NCBI RefSeq assembly: GCF_009733535.1
Contig: NZ_SMMI01000007.1
Location: 167,513 to 231,512 of the forward strand
Direction of reading: 5' to 3'
DNA length: 64,000 nt
Source: Sphingobacterium endophyticum
GTDB taxonomy: Bacteria > Bacteroidota > Bacteroidia > Sphingobacteriales > Sphingobacteriaceae
Under the pieces are notes generated by a model, which did not search any database, had not been told where the DNA came from, and saw only the letters and a program-made list of their open reading frames with translations. Of this stretch, positions 30,238 to 39,015 are shown one piece after another. The position numbers were made by a program, and so were the translations under genes. Numbering within the stretch: the stretch's first letter is position 1; each line of letters opens with the position of its first letter.

Positions 30238-31559
30238 TGCTTTTAGATATTTTTACTTTCTCTGGTCGATTACATCCACTAATCGTTCATCTTCCTATTG
30301 GATTTTTGATCATAGCAATTGTTTTTGATATTTTAAGCTATATTCCCAAATATCAAAATTTAAAACCAGCTGTTTCAATTACTCTTTTCTTAAGTTTTAT
30401 CGCAGCTATTTTGGCATCTGTATTTGGCTATTTGCTATCATTAACAGGAGAATATGACCTTAACATATTAGAATCCCATAAATTTTCCGGAATCTTATTC
30501 GCTTTATTGACAGGAATTTATTGGTTAGTCAGCATAGATACTTTTAATTTAAGGTCGAAAATGGGTAATCGGTTAAATTCAGTTCTTTTAATAGGCCTAG
30601 GTGTGTTATTGGCTTTTACAGGACATCAGGGAGCAAGCCTTACCCATGGTCAGGAATATTTAAGTTTTAAAGTATTAACTTATAAATCCCGGAATAAACC
30701 GAAGACAATTAATGAAGTCTTAATTTATGAGGATCTAGTTGGGCCAATTTTAAAAAGTAAATGCGTTCAATGCCACCGTGCTGATAAGATGAAAGGAGAT
30801 CTTAATTTAGAGTCTTTTTCTGAGGTAGGTAAAGGTGGTAAATCTGGCCATGCTGTGGTAGCAGGTAATCTTGAAAAAAGTGAGTTGTTTCGACGGGTTA
30901 CTCTTGATTCAGACCATAAAGAATTTATGCCAAGTGATGGGAAACCAGCACTAACGAAGGATGAAGTGGAAATTGTAAAATTCTGGATTAATGCCGGTGC
31001 CTCAGGAGATAATGTGCAATTTATTTCGATGAAAGATCATCAGAGAATTAGACCTGTAATAGAAAGTTATGTAGGGTTATCTTCTTCCTCAAATAAACTG
31101 GAGGCGATTCCTTCTGATTCTAGCTTATTAAATCCTGATATTCCAACTGATATTAACATGGCAGACATTAACGCTTTGAGAGAAAAGGGGTTGAAAGTTC
31201 GAATAATGCTGAATAAACCTCTGATGCTAGATGTAACTTTAAGATCAAATTCCGGAATAAAACTTCCTGAAATCAGTCCGGTTCTTTTAAAAGTTTCAAA
31301 AAACATCATCTGGCTCAACCTCTCAGAAAATGAAATTGCAGATACAGATTTGAACATATTAAAGGAATTCCATAATCTTGAAAAAATTCGGCTTGACAAA
31401 AATCCCATTACTGATCAGGCTAGTGAATTTCTTGTTGGATTAAAAAAGTTGAATGCTGTTAATCTAAATGAAACAAATATTACAGAAAAATCTTTAAATA
31501 TATTAGCGAAAAATCCCAATATCAAAACTGTATATTCTTGGAATTCAAAACATAAATAG
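30234..31559 (+). CDS. DUF2231 membrane protein with cytochrome-like and LRR domains
   Basis: 441-residue fusion. The N-terminus (about 1-140) is a four-helix DUF2231 membrane domain with [13 protein letters not shown] at its start and [10 protein letters not shown] at its end. A cytochrome-type haem site CVQCHRAD follows (C177 to H181) with MKGDLNL and PSDGKPALT typical of planctomycete-type cytochrome domains. The C-terminal 140 residues form leucine-rich repeats ([36 protein letters not shown]). The start overlaps the DUF1501 stop by 4 bp, so it completes a three-gene unit. It likely anchors the complex and passes electrons; this is inferred. Confidence 0.88.
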   Translation: MMLLDIFTFSGRLHPLIVHLPIGFLIIAIVFDILSYIPKYQNLKPAVSITLFLSFIAAILASVFGYLLSLTGEYDLNILESHKFSGILFALLTGIYWLVSIDTFNLRSKMGNRLNSVLLIGLGVLLAFTGHQGASLTHGQEYLSFKVLTYKSRNKPKTINEVLIYEDLVGPILKSKCVQCHRADKMKGDLNLESFSEVGKGGKSGHAVVAGNLEKSELFRRVTLDSDHKEFMPSDGKPALTKDEVEIVKFWINAGASGDNVQFISMKDHQRIRPVIESYVGLSSSSNKLEAIPSDSSLLNPDIPTDINMADINALREKGLKVRIMLNKPLMLDVTLRSNSGIKLPEISPVLLKVSKNIIWLNLSENEIADTDLNILKEFHNLEKIRLDKNPITDQASEFLVGLKKLNAVNLNETNITEKSLNILAKNPNIKTVYSWNSKHK

Positions 31560-31578
31560 TCAACAGAAAATATAGTTG

Positions 31579-31598
31579 AATTGGCGGGCAATTTTTTT
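31579..31598 (+). terminator. Weak intrinsic terminator after DUF2231 gene
   Basis: AATTG pairs with CAATT around the loop GCGGG, followed by a run of T residues. The stem is short, so its efficiency is doubtful. It lies 20 bp after the last gene of the DUF1553 unit. Confidence 0.45.
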
Positions 31599-31620
31599 AT
31601 AAGATGTTTGCAGAAATATA

Positions 31621-32403
31621 TTATTTCAGGATAAATTGATTTCCAGATCCATTATCCTTGAATTCTTTATAGGATTTTTTAACATATACATGTAGATCAT
31701 AGGATGTCCAAGTTTTGGCAACTTCGAATTCTGGGCGATATGCAACCATAAAACGCTCTAATTCATCGTTATCCATAGGTATAATATCATATATGCTGAC
31801 CTTATTGAAGATCTGATCTATCTCCATGTTTTCTAATTCTTTATCCATGAAATCATTAAATCGACGAGCATTTTTGCCTGCCTTACTGAATTTTTCATAG
31901 AAATAGGTGATTGGAGAACCACCAAATGGGTTAAGCAAATATAATGGAGGTTTCCCATTATAAAATATTCCACCTTTAACATCATAATCACGTTTCATAT
32001 TTTCCAGTTCCCTGATTTTTCCCGCTTTGGTATTTCCCATAATCACAATCTCTTCAAGTACTATTGGTTTCTTTTGTAGAAAGATTTGATCTGGGAGGTA
32101 ATATGCTTCAATTTTTATGCTGTTCCAATGTGGATGCACAAACATGATACTATCGTAAGGATGAGCATCAATCGTAAATAAACCAAAATTGTCAGAATAT
32201 AAGGTTTGCTTAGTTCGCTGATTAATAATTTGGACATTTTTTAAAAGTAATGTACTATCACTGGAATAAATGGTTCCGGAATATTGATATTGGGTTTGTG
32301 CGAATGAGAAGGTGAAAGTTGATAGGATAGAAAGTAAAATAAAATATCTTAAGAGGAATTTCTTTTTGAAAATAATATCTAGAATGCTTTTGCTGAAATT
32401 CAT
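31621..32403 (-). CDS. Carboxypeptidase-regulatory-like (transthyretin-fold) protein
   Basis: 260-residue exported protein from ATG 32403; a TTG at 32412 is an alternative. Residues 1-36 are a basic N-region and signal peptide ending near FSFAQ. Residues about 40-115 form a CarboxypepD_reg-like beta domain (YSGTIYSSDSTLLLKNVQIINQ, SDNFGLFTIDAHPYDSIMFVHP, PIVLEEIVIMGN), the same module found at the N-terminus of SusC proteins but without the porin. The C-terminal half is helical and charged and not recognised. Such free proteins occur widely in Bacteroidota; the function is unknown. It stands alone, converging with the DUF2231 gene. Confidence 0.7.
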   Translation of the reverse strand: MNFSKSILDIIFKKKFLLRYFILLSILSTFTFSFAQTQYQYSGTIYSSDSTLLLKNVQIINQRTKQTLYSDNFGLFTIDAHPYDSIMFVHPHWNSIKIEAYYLPDQIFLQKKPIVLEEIVIMGNTKAGKIRELENMKRDYDVKGGIFYNGKPPLYLLNPFGGSPITYFYEKFSKAGKNARRFNDFMDKELENMEIDQIFNKVSIYDIIPMDNDELERFMVAYRPEFEVAKTWTSYDLHVYVKKSYKEFKDNGSGNQFILK

Positions 32404-32626
32404 AACCAACAAAATTAATGTGCTAATAATTAGCTGTAAATTACAAGTTTTATTGGAGTAATTTTTTTGCTTTAATCTTATTTAACATTTATTTCGTTTT
32501 GAAAAAGTTAAACTCTTTTTTTGTTTCTTTTCATATTATGAAATAGGGTGATAAACATAATATTAAAATCCTTGAATAGTTTAATATTTGACCTATCTTT
32601 GAAACCGTTAACCTGCGAAATATCTG

Positions 32627-33481
32627 ATGATTCGAAATTCAAATATTGCTGTATTTGCGGCTATTCTTTCCATGATTTGTGTTCAGGGCGGGGCATCATT
32701 TGCCAAACAACTATTTCCAGTTATTGGTCCAATTGCAACTACCACGCTTCGTATAGGATTAGCGGCAATTCTTTTGTATCTGATTAATAGGCCAAAGATA
32801 TTTACGTTTAACAAACAGCAATGGTTGTATTGTGGGATTTATGGTGTTGGAATTGCCGTAATGAACTTAATATTCTATATGGCTATTCAGCGAATTCCAT
32901 TGGGATTAGGGGTAACGATTGAATTCGTTGGGCCGTTGTTTTTGGCCTTTGCACTTTCCCGAAAATGGCTGGATATCCTTTGGGCCTCCTTAGCTTTGAC
33001 AGGAATATTATTAATAGTTCCATGGCAAAGTAATGGGATAGATTTGCTAGGTCTAGGATTAGCATTATTGGCAGGGGCATTTTGGGCAGTTTATATTCTG
33101 ATGGGTGCAAAACTATCGAAAATTATGGATGGAAGGCAGGCTGTTACTACAGGTATGATTATCGCAACGGTTTTTATTCTTCCATTTGCATTTTGGGATG
33201 GATCAATAATGAATTTAAACTTAGGATTATTTGGGAAAGGGTTATTAGTTGCTATCCTGTCATCGGCATTGCCATTTTCATTGGATATGTTTGCCTTGGG
33301 TAAAATGCCAGCAAAAACGTTCAGTGTGCTTGCAAGCCTTCAGCCAGCATTTGGAGCCATATCTGGATTATTGATCCTAGGTGAGTTTTTGAGCTTTTCT
33401 CAGTGGCTTTCGGTTTTCTGTGTAGTATTAGCAAGTATAGGTACAACTGTGTTCAATAATAAGTCAAATAAGGCAGTTTAA
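32627..33481 (+). CDS. EamA-family exporter, RhtA-like
   Basis: 284-residue inner-membrane transporter with about ten hydrophobic helices in two EamA repeats. The N-terminal IQGGASLAK-like segment (here VQGGASFAKQLFPVIGP, then TTLRIGLAA) closely resembles E. coli RhtA, the threonine/homoserine exporter. Other matching blocks are RIPLGLGVTIEFVGPL in the first repeat and ALGKMPAKTFSVLASLQPAFGA in the second. Export of amino acids or analogues is likely; the precise substrate is inferred. Single-gene unit with its own 220-bp upstream region. Confidence 0.85.
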   Translation: MIRNSNIAVFAAILSMICVQGGASFAKQLFPVIGPIATTTLRIGLAAILLYLINRPKIFTFNKQQWLYCGIYGVGIAVMNLIFYMAIQRIPLGLGVTIEFVGPLFLAFALSRKWLDILWASLALTGILLIVPWQSNGIDLLGLGLALLAGAFWAVYILMGAKLSKIMDGRQAVTTGMIIATVFILPFAFWDGSIMNLNLGLFGKGLLVAILSSALPFSLDMFALGKMPAKTFSVLASLQPAFGAISGLLILGEFLSFSQWLSVFCVVLASIGTTVFNNKSNKAV

Positions 33482-33554
33482 GAGTAAGAAATTAAAATCA
33501 TTTTCAACTTTTTTCAATTCAACTTGTTGTATTGATAGAAACAAATGTTGTATT

Positions 33555-33803
33555 ATGCCGAAAAATAAGACTCCGCAGTTAAAAAAACCTGACACTTATG
33601 AAGCCTTGGTAGAAGAGGGTATGAGTAAGGAAAAAGCTGCAAGAATTTCAAATGCCCAAGCTGCTGGTACCATAGATCATAACTCAAAAAGATTAGAAAA
33701 ACGTTCTAAAATTGAACTCTTAACTGAAGCAAAAAAAATTGGAATAAAAAACAGACATAAAATGACGAAGGAACAATTGATAAATGCAATTAGGGGTAAT
33801 TGA
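33555..33803 (+). CDS. Small Rho-N-type SAP-like protein (DUF7218-like)
   Basis: 82-residue basic protein. The first half (TYEALVEEGMSKEKAARISNAQA) resembles small stress-associated proteins annotated near DUF7218. The C-terminal 35 residues (LTEAKKIGIKNRHKMTKEQLINAIR) match the Rho termination factor N-terminal/SAP-like helix-extended-helix motif that binds nucleic acid. Probably a small DNA- or RNA-binding protein, often stress-induced; its role is not known. It follows the exporter by 74 bp and converges with the DUF6882 gene, only 7 bp away. Confidence 0.75.
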   Translation: MPKNKTPQLKKPDTYEALVEEGMSKEKAARISNAQAAGTIDHNSKRLEKRSKIELLTEAKKIGIKNRHKMTKEQLINAIRGN

Positions 33804-33810
33804 TACCCCT

Positions 33811-34554
33811 TTAACCTTCTAGATTGATAACACGATTGGACGAATCCAATGTTGCTGTACAAACATTATTTTCTTTTGTTCCGATTATCTGATCACCTTT
33901 TTCTTCAATCTTATATCCTTTATCTCTAAGATAAGATATTAAAGTGTTTTTATGGTCAACCTCAAAATTTGAGATCACTTGGGGGAAAGTAGTAAAAATT
34001 CGATAATGAACATTATTTCTATTTTGCTTAATTCGATCTGATTTTACGGTCATTAACATGATTCCACTCCCATAATCCGCCAAGTAATAGCCGTCAGCAT
34101 TAAACATTCCTACTGCTATAAGACCAAGTCGATGAAGGTTTTCCTGATCAAATGAATATTCTGCTTTTCTAAGCTCATCGATCTTAAATTTATTGCCATA
34201 GGATTTTAATTCCTTTGCGTCTTTAATTAATTCATCAGGTAGATTTGATTGCGTATTTGCCCAAGCCCATAGCCAAGTATTGACAGAATAAGAGAAGCTA
34301 CCAATTATCTGAAGCGGAAATTCTAAGTCATCTCCAAATGTAATCGTCCCTTTTGTCAAATCAGCATCCCAACTCTTTTCATTTGTTAATTCAGAGAAGT
34401 CCACTTGTTTCTCAAAGCCCATAGCAACGTAACGTTCTAACAATTCTATTTCGGTTTTAATGGGTTCGAACTTCGGAGTATCTTCAATGGTTTGGTGTTC
34501 TTCTTTTTCTTTTTTAGGTGTAGATTTTCCAAATAATCTATTTAAAAATCCCAT
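33811..34554 (-). CDS. DUF6882 family protein
   Basis: 247-residue cytoplasmic protein without signal peptide or membrane segment. The N-terminal 40 residues are charged, with a Lys/Glu-rich linker after MGFLNRLFGK. The core contains LQIIGSFSYSVNTWLWAWANTQSNLP near residue 85 and LHRLGLIAVGMFNADGYYLADYGSG near residue 145, which I associate with DUF6882. The C-terminus (ISYLRDKGYKIEEKGDQIIGTKENN) is a separate small alpha/beta segment. The function of the family is unknown. Monocistronic. Confidence 0.7.
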   Translation of the reverse strand: MGFLNRLFGKSTPKKEKEEHQTIEDTPKFEPIKTEIELLERYVAMGFEKQVDFSELTNEKSWDADLTKGTITFGDDLEFPLQIIGSFSYSVNTWLWAWANTQSNLPDELIKDAKELKSYGNKFKIDELRKAEYSFDQENLHRLGLIAVGMFNADGYYLADYGSGIMLMTVKSDRIKQNRNNVHYRIFTTFPQVISNFEVDHKNTLISYLRDKGYKIEEKGDQIIGTKENNVCTATLDSSNRVINLEG

Positions 34555-35035
34555 AATAAATTTTGTATGTTGCTTTTATGAATTTAAGTTAAGAAAGGAT
34601 GTGGGAAATCCATAGAAAGACTTGAGTATTGATTAAAGAAATTCATTTTTCGTAGTGTTATATCTACTGTTTGTAGACGAAAGTCTATATCGACCAAAAT
34701 CAATATAAATTAATCTAAATAATATATTTAAATACTAAAATTTAATACCTGTGATTAAGTATAGTTTTTGTTAAATTAAAGCTTCAATATTTCAATTCAA
34801 TTTAATAATAGTGAATATAAATAAACTTAATATTTGATTTGTTTTACTCTGTATAAAACATTGATAATGTTGTTTTAAATATTTTCTAAATAAGTATCTA
34901 TTTTTGAATATGTTAGCATGGATTGTTTCTCAATCAGACATTTTTTTTCATGAGTGTCATTTTTAGCATAAAATTTATTAATAATCTATCCATAAATGAT
35001 TATTTTAGAAAAATAAATAGTTACCTGTGAGACCA
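34555..35035. other. A+T-rich intergenic region, no gene seen
   Basis: About 480 bp between the divergent DUF6882 and histidine kinase genes. No ORF with coding character, no hairpin with a T-run and no full promoter motif were found. It presumably holds the two divergent promoters. Confidence 0.6.
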
Positions 35036-36715
35036 ATGTTAATCTTTGTATGGATATTAATTTTAATATCCTGCAATAAAACTGTAGTTAAAGAATTAAA
35101 TCCCATTGAAAGTGAACATCTGGAAAAAGCGTACGGCTTTTTAGACAATAATGAGTCTGATAGTGCTTATCTCTATTTTGATAAAGCGAGGATATCTGCT
35201 ATAGAACAGAATGATACGGCTACAATTGTAGCGAGCTTAATCAATATGGCAATAACCCAAGCTGAATTTGGTGATCATTATACTTCCCAGGAAACATCGA
35301 CTAAAGCATTGGAATATCTGAACGAGCAAGATACTGCCGATCATTCTTATTTAAGTATGCTTTATAATAATTTAAGTAATGCGTCAGATTATTTAAAACA
35401 ACCTGAAAAATCAATAGAATATATACAATTAGCAATTGACTATGCTAAGGATCCAAGGAATATTAAAGTTTATAAGAATAATTTAGCGAATAACTACGCG
35501 GATCGTAAGGAATATGATAAATCAATTCAATTGTATGAGGAAATTATTGCTACAACGGATTCAAACAGCACGGATTATGCGAGATTCATTACGAATTATG
35601 CAAGAATTAGGAATCGAATAGACTCTAATTTTAACCCATTGCCATTAATGAAAAAAGCCTTGAAAATTCGATTTGATCAAGATGATTATTGGGGACTGAA
35701 TTCCAGCTATTCAAATATTGCTAATTATTACATGAAAGTTGATCAAGATTCAGCTTTAAACTACTCAAATAAACAATATGAAATAAGCAAAAAAATAAAA
35801 AATCCTGAAGCACAAATAGCTTCATTACAACGAATTCTATCACTTCGAATTAATTCAAAAGACAAAGATTTATTTAAAGAGTTCTATAAGTTAGATGACA
35901 GTGTTCAATTGGCACGACTTTCTTCCAGAAATCATTTTGCATTAATTCGGTTCGAGACTGAAAAGAATAAGTTGCAAAATATTCAACTGAAAAATGAAAT
36001 AGTTAAAAAGCAATACAATATAAACCTACAGAGAATTGGCATTGTCGCTCTATTCATTATAATAGGTTTGACATCATACTATGCTTGGAATTGGCATAAA
36101 AGGAAAAAACAAAGGATTGAATTAGAAGCAGATAATAGGATTAAGGAAAGCCAGCTGAAGACATCTAGGAAAGTACATGATGTTGTTGCAAATGGAATTT
36201 ATAGAGTGATGGCAGAACTTGAAAATAGAGAAAGTATTGATAGGGAAGAGATACTTGATCGGCTTGAATTAATGTACGATAAGTCGCGTGATATTTCATA
36301 TGAAGCTGAAGACAATATCGATAATAGGGTAGGTTTTTATTTACAAATTTCTGAATTATTAAAATCTTTCGCCAATGATCATCGAACAGTTTTGATTGCT
36401 GGAAACGAAGAGGAAATGTGGAAATTATTAAGTAATAATCAGAAATCTGAAATTGAAAAAATCCTACAAGAATTGATGGTCAATATGCAGAAACATAGTT
36501 TTGCAAATGAAGTAATTGTCAAATTTGAATATGATAGTTCAGATCTTTTAATCAATTATAAAGATAACGGAATAGGTATCAAAGAAGATTCTAAAATTGG
36601 TAACGGTTTAAATAATACGGAAACCCGTATAAATAATCTAAAAGGTAAAATTACTTTTGAACATCATTTAGAAAGGGGATTGGAAATAAGGGTTTCCATA
36701 CCCATTATTAAATAG
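35036..36715 (+). CDS. TPR-domain sensor histidine kinase
   Basis: 559 residues from ATG 35036; a GTG at 35027 is an alternative. A lipoprotein-type signal (ILILISCNK) places the N-terminus at the cell surface or periplasm. About 290 residues of tetratricopeptide-like repeats follow, then a coiled stretch and one transmembrane helix (about 335-355, IGIVALFIIIGLTSYYAW). The cytoplasmic part has a HisKA_3-like box with HDVVANGIYR (phospho-His near residue 380) and a C-terminal HATPase with ELMVNMQKHS, DNGIGI and GNGLNNT. The lipobox Cys next to a transmembrane kinase is odd and may simply be part of the signal. It pairs with the response regulator 6 bp downstream. Confidence 0.9.
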   Translation: MLIFVWILILISCNKTVVKELNPIESEHLEKAYGFLDNNESDSAYLYFDKARISAIEQNDTATIVASLINMAITQAEFGDHYTSQETSTKALEYLNEQDTADHSYLSMLYNNLSNASDYLKQPEKSIEYIQLAIDYAKDPRNIKVYKNNLANNYADRKEYDKSIQLYEEIIATTDSNSTDYARFITNYARIRNRIDSNFNPLPLMKKALKIRFDQDDYWGLNSSYSNIANYYMKVDQDSALNYSNKQYEISKKIKNPEAQIASLQRILSLRINSKDKDLFKEFYKLDDSVQLARLSSRNHFALIRFETEKNKLQNIQLKNEIVKKQYNINLQRIGIVALFIIIGLTSYYAWNWHKRKKQRIELEADNRIKESQLKTSRKVHDVVANGIYRVMAELENRESIDREEILDRLELMYDKSRDISYEAEDNIDNRVGFYLQISELLKSFANDHRTVLIAGNEEEMWKLLSNNQKSEIEKILQELMVNMQKHSFANEVIVKFEYDSSDLLINYKDNGIGIKEDSKIGNGLNNTETRINNLKGKITFEHHLERGLEIRVSIPIIK

Positions 36716-36721
36716 ACTTTT

Positions 36722-37387
36722 ATGTTTAAAAAAGTATTAATAGCTGAAGATCATGAAGTTGCAAATCTTTCTGTCAACAAAACTGTTACGGAGCTAGGGG
36801 TTTTAGAAACTAAATATGTGTATTACTGTGATGATGCCTTGAACTTGATTCAAAAAGCACTACGTGAGGGGGAACCTTACGATCTTTTGGTTACAGATTT
36901 AGTTTTTGAGATGGATACCATTCCTCAACAAATAAATCATGGGAAAGATTTAATTAAAGCAGCTAAAGAAATTCAACCTGATCTTAAGGTAATCGTATTT
37001 TCTTCCATCGATAGGATAAATCTCATTGAAGATCTTTTTAGAAACCTTCAGATTGATGCATACGTACGAAAAGCACGGCATGATGGTCAGCATTTTAGAG
37101 ATGCAGTTCGAGCTGTAGCTAGCAATAAAATTTACCAATCTCCAGATATCAGATTAGCTATGAGGTCTAAAAACTCGCATGAATTCACTAATATGGATAT
37201 TCAAATTATTCTTTCATTGTCTAATGGTATCCTTCAAAAAAACATTCCTCAGATCCTGCAAGAAAAGAACATCCGACCTTCAGGTCTAAGTAGTATAGAA
37301 AAAAGATTGAATTTGATGAAAGAGGTCCTGGGCTTTACAAAAAATGAGCAGTTAGTTCTGTATTGTAAAGAGAAGGGATTGATTTAA
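36722..37387 (+). CDS. Response regulator with degenerate LuxR-like output
   Basis: 221 residues. The receiver domain (1-125) has IAEDHEV with the acidic pair, YDLLVTDLVFEMD with the phospho-acceptor Asp near residue 60, and KVIVFSS with the conserved hydroxyl residue. The C-terminal 75 residues (FTNMDIQIILSLSNGILQKNIPQIL to EKRLNLMKEVLGF) have the helix pattern of a LuxR/NarL HTH but with a poor match in the recognition helix. It is the natural partner of the TPR kinase upstream. Targets are unknown. Confidence 0.88.
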   Translation: MFKKVLIAEDHEVANLSVNKTVTELGVLETKYVYYCDDALNLIQKALREGEPYDLLVTDLVFEMDTIPQQINHGKDLIKAAKEIQPDLKVIVFSSIDRINLIEDLFRNLQIDAYVRKARHDGQHFRDAVRAVASNKIYQSPDIRLAMRSKNSHEFTNMDIQIILSLSNGILQKNIPQILQEKNIRPSGLSSIEKRLNLMKEVLGFTKNEQLVLYCKEKGLI

Positions 37388-37493
37388 AATAAAATCCGAA
37401 TAAAAGGGAAACCGTAAAAACTTGTTTGAACTTTAATTTATTTTTGTTCATCATTAGGTGATGCCAAATCAGATTAACCAATAATAAAGAGAG

Positions 37494-37524
37494 AGCCGTC
37501 CCAAAATCTAATTTTGTTACGGCT
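37494..37524 (+). terminator. Terminator-like hairpin after the two-component pair
   Basis: AGCCGT pairs with ACGGCT, and inside a CC/TT internal loop CAAAAT pairs with ATTTTG around CTA. A T-rich stretch follows. It lies about 105 bp after the response regulator stop. Confidence 0.65.
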
Positions 37525-37627
37525 TCTTTATTTCCTTTAAATTGATAAATAAATTGATTTATCTGTACAATTGCTTGAACTCTTGTTAAAAAATGTTAAT
37601 CCAGATAGGGTTACATACGTTCGGCAC

Positions 37628-37745
37628 TAGCTTTGCGTTTATAAGAGTACAAACAGAGTAAAAGAGTAATGAGTAAATAATTTCATAATTTAGGTTAATA
37701 ATTGGTTAGTTAGAAAAACCTGAGCTTCCCCAGCTCAGGTTTTTT
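37628..37745 (+). ncRNA. Candidate small RNA between terminators
   Basis: TAGCTTTG at 37628-37635 is a perfect Bacteroidota -7 element (TAnnTTTG), though a matching -33 TTG is not evident. About 75-110 bp later lies a strong hairpin with a T-run (37714-37744). The intervening DNA has no ORF beyond a few codons. A roughly 100-nt RNA with its own terminator is possible. The hairpin alone is explained by the convergent LuxR gene, so support for an RNA rests on one promoter half. The rest of the gap from 37388 shows nothing further. Confidence 0.25.
37714..37744. terminator. Strong bidirectional terminator
   Basis: AAAAACCTGAGCT pairs perfectly with AGCTCAGGTTTTT (13 bp) around TCCCC, with T-runs on both strands. 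It ends the LuxR gene on the minus strand and any plus-strand transcript from the intergenic region. Confidence 0.85.
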
Positions 37746-37748
37746 ATT

Positions 37749-38441
37749 TTATGTCAATTCAAAATTGATAGCAAATTTTAATAATTCGGCGAAAGACTTA
37801 CAGGCGATTTTTTTACTGATGTTTTTTCTATGAGTAGCAACAGTATGACTCGAAATATATAGTTGATCAGATATCTCCATGGTTGATAATCCATGCGTGA
37901 GCATTTTTATAATCTCTTTTTCCCGATTGGTCAATAATGCATATTTTTTGTAATTAATTTTTAGATACTCGTTGACTTCAAGGGTTTTATTAACTCTTTG
38001 CATTAAAAAATCCATGCCATCTACGGGGGTTGACAAAACAATTAACTTATTGTCATTGGAGAATTCTAATAATTTGCAGGTAGTTAAACACCATACAAAA
38101 GATTGAGTGGAATAATTGTGAACACGTTGGAAAAAACTGTAGGTTTTATCGTAATCTCCTGCAACGATAAAATGGATTAAACCATTGGTAAAGTTGTCTA
38201 TTTCTTCTTTAATGAAGAATTTGTCATAATAAGAAGAACCCATTTCAATAATCTCTTCTGGACAGGTACCTAAATAATTGGTTCCCCAATTATTCATATA
38301 ACTACATGCAACAGGTTTCAACTCCACGAGGTCATGCATCATCAAACTAGCAGGTAATATATGCCCTAAATCAGGAACAGTATACTCACCATGTTGAATA
38401 CTCCTGGAAATTTCAAATAAATGCGAGACTAAAGCATTCAT
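37749..38441 (-). CDS. LuxR-type HTH transcriptional regulator
   Basis: 230 residues. The C-terminal 65 residues are a clear LuxR/GerE HTH (LTNREKEIIKMLTHGLSTMEISDQLYISSHTVATH). The N-terminal 160 residues resemble the PAS-like sensor part of Bacteroidota regulators of this size, with Asp/Glu-rich helices and MNNWGTNYLG near residue 45. There is no receiver-domain aspartate triad, so it is not a classic response regulator. It is monocistronic and ends 5 bp from a strong terminator. Ligand and targets unknown. Confidence 0.85.
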   Translation of the reverse strand: MNALVSHLFEISRSIQHGEYTVPDLGHILPASLMMHDLVELKPVACSYMNNWGTNYLGTCPEEIIEMGSSYYDKFFIKEEIDNFTNGLIHFIVAGDYDKTYSFFQRVHNYSTQSFVWCLTTCKLLEFSNDNKLIVLSTPVDGMDFLMQRVNKTLEVNEYLKINYKKYALLTNREKEIIKMLTHGLSTMEISDQLYISSHTVATHRKNISKKIACKSFAELLKFAINFELT

Positions 38442-38689
38442 CCTATCAAGAATTAGTTTGGTTCTTTAAATTGTTTAATTATGATACAATTTACTTAAAA
38501 ATATGAAAGGCAAAAATTATTTAATGTAAAATTTTAATTAAATATTAAATCATTTATGTTTTATATTAATATTTGATTTGCTAGTGTACTCCCCAATATG
38601 GAGGTTGAAAATCTATATTTGGAAGTCCATATAAAAGTCTTTCATTTTTCAGGTAGTCATGATTAGTAATAAAAAGATCTAGAAAATAA

Positions 38690-38722
38690 TTTGTATAAAT
38701 GGGAATAATTTACATAGTTTTG
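38690..38722 (+). promoter_or_regulatory. Bacteroidota sigma-A promoter before rtcB2 leader
   Basis: TTTG (38690-38693), a 21-bp spacer and TAGTTTTG (38715-38722) match the Bacteroidota consensus TTTG-N19 to 23-TAnnTTTG in every fixed position. The predicted transcript start is near 38729, about 33 nt before a 27-codon ORF. The remaining DNA from 38442 to this promoter is A+T-rich with no gene; an ATATGGA/TCCATAT inverted repeat lies at 38596-38632. Confidence 0.7.
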
Positions 38723-38761
38723 TGGCGATAAATAATTTTTTACCCTTAAAAGAACGAAGAT

Positions 38762-38845
38762 ATGTTTGTGAAATATACATCAGAACTAGCTTTAACAGCA
38801 AATGGATTTGCTGAAGCTTCTCTTCGTGCTTTATCTTTGCAATAA
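38762..38845 (+). CDS. 27-codon ORF, possible leader peptide of rtcB2-prfH
   Basis: ATG to TAA encodes MFVKYTSELALTANGF followed by AEASLRALSLQ. It is well placed between a full promoter match and a strong terminator (38866-38891), with a purine-rich AAAGAACGAAGA before the start. No family is known to me. The adjoining hexamer CGAAGA (38755-38760) can pair with TCTTCG (38821-38826) at the end of the ORF. TCTTCG can equally pair with another CGAAGA (38873-38878) inside the terminator stem. That mutually exclusive pairing resembles an attenuator. It may otherwise be a short independent peptide or an RNA gene. Confidence 0.4.
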   Translation: MFVKYTSELALTANGFAEASLRALSLQ

Positions 38846-38865
38846 TATTTTCTAAAATATATGAT

Positions 38866-38891
38866 AAAAGCCCGAAGAAATTCGGGCTTTT
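38866..38891 (+). terminator. Intrinsic terminator downstream of the 27-codon ORF
   Basis: AAAAGCCCGAA pairs perfectly with TTCGGGCTTTT (11 bp) around a GAAA tetraloop, followed by more T residues. It is 20 nt after the small ORF and 125 bp upstream of rtcB2. Confidence 0.9.
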
Positions 38892-38975
38892 TTATTTTCG
38901 CAAAATTGGGAAATCCTTGCGATTTCTAACCTCAATTTCATGATTTAATCTTGCCCGAATTGTCAAAAACTAATG

Positions 38976-38998
38976 CTGCAAAACATGCAGTTTTTTTT
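38976..38998 (+). terminator. Second terminator-like hairpin just before rtcB2
   Basis: CTGCA pairs with TGCAG around AAACA and is followed by eight T residues. It ends only 17 bp before the rtcB2 start codon. The 5-bp stem is short, so partial termination or an attenuator role is more likely than a full stop. Confidence 0.55.
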
Positions 38999-39015
38999 AA
39001 ACAAAATTGATAATA

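Noticed and set aside
38596..38632. ATATGGA/TCCATAT inverted repeat as operator of the small transcript
   Set aside because: It lies nearly 60 bp upstream of the -33 element, is A+T-rich and has a 23-bp spacer; not distinguishable from chance.
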